Shown here one piece after another: positions 57,604 through 64,000 of a stretch of DNA of 64,000 nucleotides (position 1 is the first letter of the stretch; each line of letters opens with the position of its first letter). The position numbers were made by a program, and so were the translations under genes. Source of the DNA: Serratia ficaria (GTDB lineage Bacteria; Pseudomonadota; Gammaproteobacteria; Enterobacterales; Enterobacteriaceae); assembly GCF_900187015.1 (NCBI RefSeq), contig NZ_LT906479.1, forward strand, positions 4,278,001 through 4,342,000, in the 5' to 3' direction. Below the pieces are notes generated by a model. It was not told the DNA's origin. It saw only the letters and a program-made list of their open reading frames with translations, and did not search any database.

Positions 57604-58277
57604 CACAACGCCTGCTGGTGCCGCTCGCTCAGGCCGCCGTAGTCGTTGATCACCTGCCAACTGACCTGCTTGCCGCTGGCCGAGGCCGGCAGGGGGTAAC
57701 TCAGCGTGGCGAACGGCGCCACCATCTGCGGTTCCTTGATTTTGTCGCCGGCGATGGAAACCGTGGAGAAGCTTAAGAAGTAAGGGGAGTCATTTATCGC
57801 CTTCAGCGTGTCGCCGCTGCGCTCCCAGCGCATTTTTTTGGCCGCTTCTTCCAGCGAGCCGCTCAGCGACGCCGGGCGGTAGAACAGTTTGATGCGGGTG
57901 CGTACCGCAATCTGCAGATGGTTGCCTGTGCCTTCAGCCTCTGGCGGTACGCTCTTGACGCTGAGCCAGAATACCGATTCGCGGTCTTCCGGCAGCGCCT
58001 GCGCGGTCTTCATCACCCGCAGGGTATTTTCCCTTCCGCCGTTCAGGCGAAACAGCGGCGGCGTCACCATGAACGGCGCCTTGACGTTGCCTTCCAGGTC
58101 GGCGTTAACCCAGGATTGCACCAGATAGGGCATGTCGTCCGGGTTCTTCACCCTGATGGTCGCTTCTTTTTTCGCGCCGGAATACACCAGCCGGGTGCCG
58201 CCAATCACCACGCCGGCGGCAACCTGAAAACTATTGATTAACAACGCGGCGCAAAGCGCAATATAGACTGGCTTCAT
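57603..58277 (-). CDS. Periplasmic fimbrial chaperone
   Basis: The chaperone donates a strand to unfolded pilins in the periplasm. The 224 residues begin with a signal peptide (cleavage near QVAA-GVV) and have two Ig-like domains. The conserved arginine (GGTRLVYSGAKKEATIRVKN) and lysine (RTRIKLFYRP) that anchor the subunit C-terminus are both present. It is 95 bases after the pilin gene and translationally coupled to the usher. Confidence 0.93.
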   Translation of the reverse strand: MKPVYIALCAALLINSFQVAAGVVIGGTRLVYSGAKKEATIRVKNPDDMPYLVQSWVNADLEGNVKAPFMVTPPLFRLNGGRENTLRVMKTAQALPEDRESVFWLSVKSVPPEAEGTGNHLQIAVRTRIKLFYRPASLSGSLEEAAKKMRWERSGDTLKAINDSPYFLSFSTVSIAGDKIKEPQMVAPFATLSYPLPASASGKQVSWQVINDYGGLSERHQQAL

Positions 58278-58372
58278 TAGGGTTCATTCCATTGAGGTGA
58301 TTGACTGAAACGCGCTGAAAAAATCGCCGGCGAAATATAACTCACCGGCGGATAACAGCTAAGATATATAAA

Positions 58373-58870
58373 TTAATTATATGAAATGCTGAATTGAAGG
58401 GTGGCATTGGCGTCGCCGGCGGTGACTTTATCCGTCGATTTATAGGCCGCAACGAATGGCAGTAAATTATTTCCCTCAGATAATGGGATATCTGCCGTGC
58501 TGCTGCCCGGAATTACGGCTTTATTGCCTGGCCTTTCAATGCGCAGCGCCAGGCCGGTGGCGCCGGCGTCATTCAACTTGAACAGCTCGGCGTTGTTGGC
58601 ATCCGCCGCGCCGTCCAGGGTCACTTTGGCATTCTTCAGGTTCACCGGACAGTCTTTCAGTTCCAGATCGAAGGCACGAGAACCCGATTCATCACCCACT
58701 TTTTTAAAATCGGTGGCCGCGACATCGCCCATTTGCACGTTAAGCGTCGGGTTAACCACGCAGGCGTTATTGATAATTTTACCGGTGAAGTTAATCACGC
58801 CGTCGGCGGCAAACGCGGAAGATGAGAGCACCGCACAGGCCAGTGCGGAAGCAACCAGATAGTTTTTCAT
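58373..58870 (-). CDS. Major fimbrial subunit (pilin)
   Basis: A 165-residue pilin with a signal peptide (MKNYLVASALACAVLSSSAF, cut after AFA). It has the N-terminal donor strand (GVINFTGKIINNACVV), one disulphide (C37 and the cysteine in LKDCPV) and a C-terminal beta strand GDANATLQFSISYN. It is the first gene of a minimal pilin-chaperone-usher-adhesin operon, with a long AT-rich leader region upstream. Confidence 0.92.
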   Translation of the reverse strand: MKNYLVASALACAVLSSSAFAADGVINFTGKIINNACVVNPTLNVQMGDVAATDFKKVGDESGSRAFDLELKDCPVNLKNAKVTLDGAADANNAELFKLNDAGATGLALRIERPGNKAVIPGSSTADIPLSEGNNLLPFVAAYKSTDKVTAGDANATLQFSISYN

Positions 58871-59487
58871 ATAAATCCCTTATATAGTTTAAACAACCCA
58901 TTCATATTTCGACGTTAATACATCGACTCACAGTGGCGCTGGCGCCACTTCTTTTTGTATCGATATTACTGATACGGATACCTTATGCGAGATACGAGAT
59001 AACCGGCCGTACGAACCACTTCTTGGCATACGTTGCTGATGGGGAGAGGACAAATTAAAACCCGAAAAAGATAATAAGGCATTTAAAAAGATCAATTCAA
59101 CCATAAACCCAAAATATTACCGAACAAGGCTAATAACATATCCGTTAATGATTTGTTTTTATGTAAAACCAGGGTTCACCCTATGCCGCCCTCACAGAAA
59201 TAGAGCTAAAAGCCGTTAAATCCATTAAAAATAAATCAGTTAAATCAAACCAGCAATAAAATGCAGTATGAATAAATCATCAATCAACAATAGGAAGCAA
59301 AGTGTAAAATAAAGAAAATATGAATGGTTATGGGATTTATAGTTCACGAAAAAAAACAATAATTATAATGCATCCGCTTTTAAATATTTCTCGCATGAAT
59401 ATATATAACTAAAGTAAGTTAATTCTTATCTACAAGCGAGAGAACGTTACCTGTAAACGGATGAGCTAAATTCGGTGGGGTAACACG
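58871..59487. other. AT-rich control region upstream of the fimbrial operon
   Basis: More than 600 bases without a credible gene, strikingly AT-rich relative to the rest of the window and with many TATAAT-like and A-tract stretches, as expected for an H-NS-silenced fimbrial promoter. I found no flanking inverted repeats or recombinase gene that would support an invertible switch. Confidence 0.6.
58932..58949 (-). promoter_or_regulatory. Leader hairpin upstream of the major pilin gene
   Basis: AGTGGCGC-CA-GCGCCACT in the minus orientation forms an eight-base-pair GC stem inside otherwise AT-rich DNA, about 62 bases upstream of the pilin ATG. It may be an operator or an mRNA leader structure. 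Confidence 0.4.
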
Positions 59488-59489
59488 AA

Positions 59490-59522
59490 AAAGGCCGGGC
59501 GCCGACGAGGCGCCCGGCCTTT
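59490..59522 (-). terminator. Intrinsic terminator of speA
   Basis: The stem AAAGGCCGGGCGCC / GGCGCCCGGCCTTT has a five-base loop and on the minus strand continues TTTTTCGTG. It isolates speA from the fimbrial operon. Confidence 0.92.
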
Positions 59523-59532
59523 CAGGAAGAAA

Positions 59533-61509
59533 TTACTCGTCTTCCAGGTAGGTATAGCCGTACAGGCCGGCTTCGAACTCTTCCAGGAACTGCGCCTGCA
59601 GCGCGTCGTCCAGGTCGGTTTCTTTTACCTGGTCGCGGAACTTGGCCAGCAACGCGGTCGGATCCAGCTGCACGTATTCCAGCATGTCGGCCACGGTGTC
59701 GCCTTCGTCCGACAGTTCGGTTTCCACGCTGCCGTCCGGGAACACGAACACGTCGACCGACGCGGTGTCGCCGAACAGGTTGTGCATGTTGCCGAGGATT
59801 TCCTGGTACGCGCCGACCATGAAGAAGCCCAGCGCCGGCGGGTTCTCCGGATCGTACGGCGGCATCGGCATGGTGGTGGCGACGCCGTCGCCGTCGATGT
59901 AATGATCGATGGTGCCGTCGGAGTCGCAGGTGATGTCGAGCAGCACCGCACGCCCTTCAGGCGGTTGATCCAGCCCTTCCAGCGGCAATACCGGGAACAG
60001 CTGATCGATGCCCCAGGCGTCCGGCATGGATTGGAACAGCGAGAAGTTGACGTAGAACTTGTCCGCCATGCGTTCCTGTAGCTCGTCGATGATCGGACGG
60101 TGCGCGCGGTTGCTCGGATCGAGCTGCTGCTGGATCTTGTTGCAGATGTTCAGATACAGCTGCTCGGCCCAGGCGCGCTTGGTCAGGTCCAGCATGCCGT
60201 GCGCGTACTGGGTGTGCACGTCGTGCAGGTCCATCTGGCTGTCGTGCAGCCATTCGCGCAGCGAGCGGCGGTTTTCCGGCTCGTTCATCTCCAGCCAGGT
60301 TTCCCACATGCTTTCCAGCGCGCGCGGCGCGTCTTCCGCCGGCGGCAGCGGTTCGCTGAATTCGTTGCGTTCAACGCCGATCACGTTGGACACCAGCACC
60401 GTGTGGTGCGCGGTCACCGCGCGGCCGGATTCGGTGATCACCGTCGGGTGCGGCAGGCCGTGCTCGTTACAGGCGTCGCCGATGCCCCAAATCACGTTGT
60501 TGGCGTATTCGTTCAGGCCGTAGTTCACCGAGCAGTCGGACTGCGAACGGGTGCCTTCATAGTCAACGCCCAAACCGCCGCCCACGTCGAAGCACTGGAT
60601 GTTAACGCCCAGCTTGTGCAGTTCGACGTAGAAACGCGCCGATTCCCGCACGCCGGTGGCGATGTCGCGAATGTTGGCCAACTGGGAACCCAGGTGGAAG
60701 TGCAGCAGCTGCAGGCTGTCGAGGCGGCCCGCTTCGCGCAGGGTCTCCACCAGCTTCAGCACCTGTATCGCGGCCAGGCCGAACTTGGACTTCTCGCCGC
60801 CGCTCGACTGCCACTTACCGGAGCCCTGCGACGCCAGGCGCGCACGCACGCCCAGGCGCGGCACCACGTTCAGCCGCTCGGCCTCTTCCAGCACCATGTT
60901 GATCTCGGACATCTTTTCGATCACCAGGTACACCTTGTGCCCCAGCTTCTCGCCGATCAGCGCCAGGCGGATATATTCACGGTCTTTATAGCCGTTGCAG
61001 ACGATCACCGAGCGGGTCATGCCGGCATGCGCCAGCACCGCCATCAGCTCGGCCTTGGAGCCGGCTTCCAGCCCCAGCGGTTCGCCGGAGTTCACCAGCG
61101 ATTCGATCACCCGGCGATGCTGGTTAACCTTGATCGGGTAAACCAGGAAATAGCCGCCTTCATAGCCGAAGGATTCGCGCGCGCGCTTGAAAGCGGCGTT
61201 AATCGAACGCAGGCGGTGCTGCAGGATCTGCGGGAAACAGAACAGCGCAGGCAGACGCTGGCCGTCTTTCTGGCGCTCTTTGACCAGTTCTGCCAGATCG
61301 ACGCGCGCCTGCGGGACGTCCGGATCCGGGCACACGCTGATGTGGCCCAGCTCGTTGACGTCATAATAATTGTTGCCCCAGTAGGCGACGTTATAGGTGC
61401 GCAGCATCTTGCTGGCATTACGATCATTCATGGCAACCTCCTGCATGGAGCGCAAAGATATAGATTCGCCCGCAGCTGACGGACGGTGAATCAACAGATC
61501 ATCAGACAT
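59533..61509 (-). CDS. speA: Biosynthetic arginine decarboxylase
   Basis: SpeA converts arginine to agmatine with PLP, the first step of this route to putrescine. The ATG at 61509 gives 658 residues, the same as E. coli. The PLP lysine is in [14 protein letters not shown]; further sites are LLHFHLGSQ, the glycine loop [12 protein letters not shown] and the late [18 protein letters not shown]. The protein is close to E. coli throughout, except a variable stretch near residues 380-400 and [12 protein letters not shown]. Its start is overlapped by a YqgB-like frame. Confidence 0.98.
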   Translation of the reverse strand: MSDDLLIHRPSAAGESISLRSMQEVAMNDRNASKMLRTYNVAYWGNNYYDVNELGHISVCPDPDVPQARVDLAELVKERQKDGQRLPALFCFPQILQHRLRSINAAFKRARESFGYEGGYFLVYPIKVNQHRRVIESLVNSGEPLGLEAGSKAELMAVLAHAGMTRSVIVCNGYKDREYIRLALIGEKLGHKVYLVIEKMSEINMVLEEAERLNVVPRLGVRARLASQGSGKWQSSGGEKSKFGLAAIQVLKLVETLREAGRLDSLQLLHFHLGSQLANIRDIATGVRESARFYVELHKLGVNIQCFDVGGGLGVDYEGTRSQSDCSVNYGLNEYANNVIWGIGDACNEHGLPHPTVITESGRAVTAHHTVLVSNVIGVERNEFSEPLPPAEDAPRALESMWETWLEMNEPENRRSLREWLHDSQMDLHDVHTQYAHGMLDLTKRAWAEQLYLNICNKIQQQLDPSNRAHRPIIDELQERMADKFYVNFSLFQSMPDAWGIDQLFPVLPLEGLDQPPEGRAVLLDITCDSDGTIDHYIDGDGVATTMPMPPYDPENPPALGFFMVGAYQEILGNMHNLFGDTASVDVFVFPDGSVETELSDEGDTVADMLEYVQLDPTALLAKFRDQVKETDLDDALQAQFLEEFEAGLYGYTYLEDE

Positions 61510-61663
61510 TACTCGCCTCACATCGCGTACTGACGACACAGTCAGCCACTATCGCAGCTACAACCCGCGAGAACAACCCAGCAAACCGCCCTTGCGGCAG
61601 CGAATAAGACTGCCGTTCGCGGTCAGCGAGCGGTTTATGCCCAAAAGAATTATTGTAAGACAC
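61502..61663 (-). CDS. yqgB: YqgB-like small protein overlapping the speA start
   Basis: A 53-codon frame starts at GTG 61663 and ends with a TGA that lies inside the first codons of speA (8-base overlap). Its sequence [15 protein letters not shown]... [10 protein letters not shown] aligns with E. coli YqgB (KPVAQLERQHSLLEN... QAAIVVNC, recalled from memory) at the same place. In E. coli YqgB has been linked to acid response and control of SpeA. No ATG start exists here, and GAGG lies ten bases before the GTG, so the exact start is uncertain. Confidence 0.6.
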   Translation of the reverse strand: MSYNNSFGHKPLADRERQSYSLPQGRFAGLFSRVVAAIVADCVVSTRCEASNV

Positions 61664-62397
61664 CCTGTTCAAACCTCGTGAATCGGGTCAAGAAACATCC
61701 CACAGGAAGGCTGCAGGCTACCCTTGTTCAGTTCTTCAGGCGACCGTTAGCCGGCCCGAGGATCCTGAGTAGCGCCCAGGTGTTTATCGCACCGGGAAAG
61801 TGGTGTAGAGACAAGACGGGAAATAGCAGAAGAATCTGCGCCAGAACGGCACTGCTGTTGAGAACCAACAACCGGTAGACAACGGATCATTAATCCAACC
61901 ACCTCCACGCGCGCCGTCCAGAGAGTGAACGACCAAGCCTCATAGCCATTTGGCTAAATGTAATGTAAGAACGTGACCGTTCGATGAAGCGGCGGATGAT
62001 AGCGCATCGGCGACAGATCCCCGGAAGTTTGCTCCCCCCGGCCCGGCGCTGTGCAGCAAATGAGCCGCGCGCGCAGTTTATACCGGTAACCCAGGTAAAA
62101 AGCAAAATGAAAATTCGCCGGAAACTGTTTCAAGCGATGAAAATGGCGCCGGCGCAGGTGCGCAAAAGAGCGGAAGCGCAAAAAATTACTGGCAATCCGG
62201 CTAAAGCCTGACCTAAAATAGACGTCCAGATGTTAATCCATCTATACTGGTTAACTGATAAAACTGCTTAACGGCTTTGCCTGAGGGGCGTTGCAGGATG
62301 CATCTCGCGCCATCAGCGGAAGACCCTTCGCTTCGATGCCGGATCTCCAGCGCTGTGCAGTAATTTCTAACCCGTCTTATGCAAGGTAAAGAATACA
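61664..62397. other. Intergenic region between yqgB/speA and metK
   Basis: About 730 bases. It carries the speA-yqgB promoter side and, near 62220, MetJ-box-like repeats for metK. Several short open frames exist (for example 61678-61878 plus and 61954-62181 minus), but none has a good start site or recognisable sequence. Confidence 0.55.
62220..62251 (+). promoter_or_regulatory. Tandem MetJ-box-like octamers upstream of metK
   Basis: Consecutive octamers AGACGTCC, AGATGTTA, ATCCATCT and ATACTGGT follow the AGACGTCT consensus with 7, 5, 5 and fewer matches. MetJ with S-adenosylmethionine represses metK through such arrays, and the site lies about 150 bases before the start codon. Confidence 0.6.
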
Positions 62398-63552
<1,155 letters not shown>

Positions 63553-63570
63553 GCCTGCGCATCGACATGA

Positions 63571-63599
63571 AAACGGCGAGCCCAGGGCTCGCCGTTTTT
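63571..63599 (+). terminator. Intrinsic terminator of metK
   Basis: AAACGGCGAGCCC-A-GGGCTCGCCGTTT followed by TTT, only 18 bases after the metK stop. Confidence 0.9.
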
Positions 63600-63672
63600 G
63601 TTGGGTGGGTGCTAGTGGATCAACGCGCCGACAATCAGCGGGCGGAGGCAAAGCCCCCGCCGCCGGGTTGCC

Positions 63673-63828
63673 TTACCGTTCGGATTCGTAAGCCAGAATA
63701 GCCGCAACCTCCGTGTTGCCCGATCGGATGCGCAGCTCGCAAAGCTGGCTGCGTGTTATCCATGCCAATGATATAACCGTGGCACAAATAACGATCAGTT
63801 TTAATACGCTCCGTTTGTCAGGCATCAT
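63673..63828 (-). CDS. hok: Hok/Gef-family type I toxin
   Basis: A 51-residue membrane toxin (first ATG at 63828; a second ATG follows at once). It has a short basic head (MMPDKRSVLK), one membrane helix (about residues 9-24), and the diagnostic Hok tail: SQLCELRIRSGNTEVAAILA then YESER, compared with [22 protein letters not shown] of plasmid Hok. Such proteins depolarise the inner membrane when antisense control fails. AAGGAG lies upstream. The gene is convergent with metK beyond its terminator. Confidence 0.9.
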   Translation of the reverse strand: MMPDKRSVLKLIVICATVISLAWITRSQLCELRIRSGNTEVAAILAYESER

Positions 63829-63911
63829 GCCTTCTTCTCCTTGCCTCGCGGCGGGTAAGAGGCTAACTTAACGTTGTCAGGCGTTAGAGTGGGCCTCGGG
63901 TTGATGTACAT
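63825..63911 (-). CDS. Mok-like leader peptide overlapping hok
   Basis: A 28-codon frame starting ATG at 63911 (MYINPRPTLTPDN... KEKKA) ends in a TGA that overlaps the hok ATGATG. In the plasmid system hok translation depends on mok translation, which is what the antisense RNA blocks. The ending KEKKA recalls the KEKRAM of E. coli Mok reading frames. No protein activity is claimed. Confidence 0.65.
   Translation of the reverse strand: MYINPRPTLTPDNVKLASYPPRGKEKKA
63841..63869 (+). promoter_or_regulatory. Candidate promoter of the sok antisense RNA
   Basis: TTGCCT (63841-63846), a 17-base spacer and TAACTT (63864-63869) form a fair sigma-70 promoter on the plus strand, antisense to the mok/hok leader. 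Start of transcription would fall near 63876. Confidence 0.5.
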
Positions 63912-63930
63912 CGACTCGGGGCTTTTCTCT
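63876..63930 (+). ncRNA. Sok-like antisense RNA antitoxin
   Basis: The plus strand has a 30-base hairpin, GCCTCGGGTTGATGT / ACATCGACTCGGGGC (63893-63922), then TTTTCTCTTTCTG. Three of its pairs are G-U wobbles only when read as plus-strand RNA and would be A-C mismatches on the minus strand, so it is built for an antisense transcript. The GCCTC...GGGGC frame matches the stem of plasmid Sok as I recall it. It covers the mok start. The 5' end is estimated. Confidence 0.7.
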
Positions 63931-64000
63931 TTCTGTCCCTGGCATATGCTCAGGACGAAAGATCCAGAGCACCCGCGCGCAGTATATTCATCTCCCCGCA

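Noticed and set aside
58871..59487. Invertible fimbrial switch
   Set aside because: No pair of flanking inverted repeats and no fimB/fimE-type recombinase gene were found in or near the region.
61678..62181. Short frames between speA and metK (66 codons plus, 75 codons minus)
   Set aside because: No ribosome site, no membrane or signal pattern, and no similarity I recognise; only the YqgB-like frame was kept.

Overview
The window reads as a chromosomal segment of Serratia, most like S. marcescens. It has high GC, Enterobacterales housekeeping genes very close to their E. coli counterparts, and the E. coli gene order kept as a backbone: gcvPHT - ubiI/ubiH/pepP/ygfB - zapA/6S RNA/fau - serA - rpiA/argP - yggE/argO - mscS - fbaA/pgk/epd - tktA/loiP - speB/speA - metK. 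Blocks of genus- or strain-specific genes sit between these anchors. I saw no tRNA, rRNA, CRISPR array, insertion sequence or prophage gene.

Region by region. 1-1.5 kb: a GNAT acetyltransferase and a quinone-oxidoreductase-like protein, convergent. 1.5-6.1 kb: glycine cleavage operon gcvT-gcvH-gcvP. 6.6-11 kb: ygfB-pepP-ubiH-ubiI. 11.3-12.6 kb: zapA, 6S RNA and fau. 12.6-17.4 kb: serA, rpiA, argP, yggE and argO, with a candidate ArgP operator before argO. 17.7-24.3 kb: an aromatic-acid transporter of the AAHS family, mscS, a DUF1345 membrane protein and the epd-pgk-fbaA operon. 24.7-32.9 kb is accessory: a three-gene ABC importer of the ferric-iron type whose binding protein lacks the usual tyrosine pair, a DMT exporter, a CsaA-like protein with a 2-oxoglutarate/Fe(II) amino-acid-hydroxylase-like enzyme, and a brnQ gene broken by a deletion of about 16 bp. 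33-36 kb: tktA and loiP.

36-50.6 kb holds the most unusual content, a compact 14-gene minus-strand catabolic operon facing a divergent MFS transporter. It encodes a three-component Rieske oxygenase (ferredoxin, oxygenase, FAD reductase), a dihydrodiol-dehydrogenase-type SDR, an extradiol (VOC) dioxygenase with its full metal triad, an alpha/beta hydrolase, a cupin, an MFS importer, a second SDR lacking the YxxxK motif, an aspartate-dehydrogenase-like enzyme, an aldehyde dehydrogenase and a TPP-dependent decarboxylase. An IclR regulator lies inside the operon, and a perfect 16-bp palindrome sits just before its first gene. The chemistry looks like oxygenation and meta-cleavage of an aromatic ring followed by side-chain handling through amino acid, 2-oxo acid and aldehyde. 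I cannot name the substrate.

50.6-63.6 kb: rluF, then speB and speA, which are normally neighbours but are here separated by about 6.9 kb carrying a class II Fic protein and a four-gene chaperone-usher fimbrial operon. A small frame overlapping the speA start resembles E. coli YqgB. metK follows, preceded by tandem MetJ-box-like octamers. At the right edge, genes too short for usual calling form a complete type I toxin-antitoxin locus of the hok/mok/sok kind.
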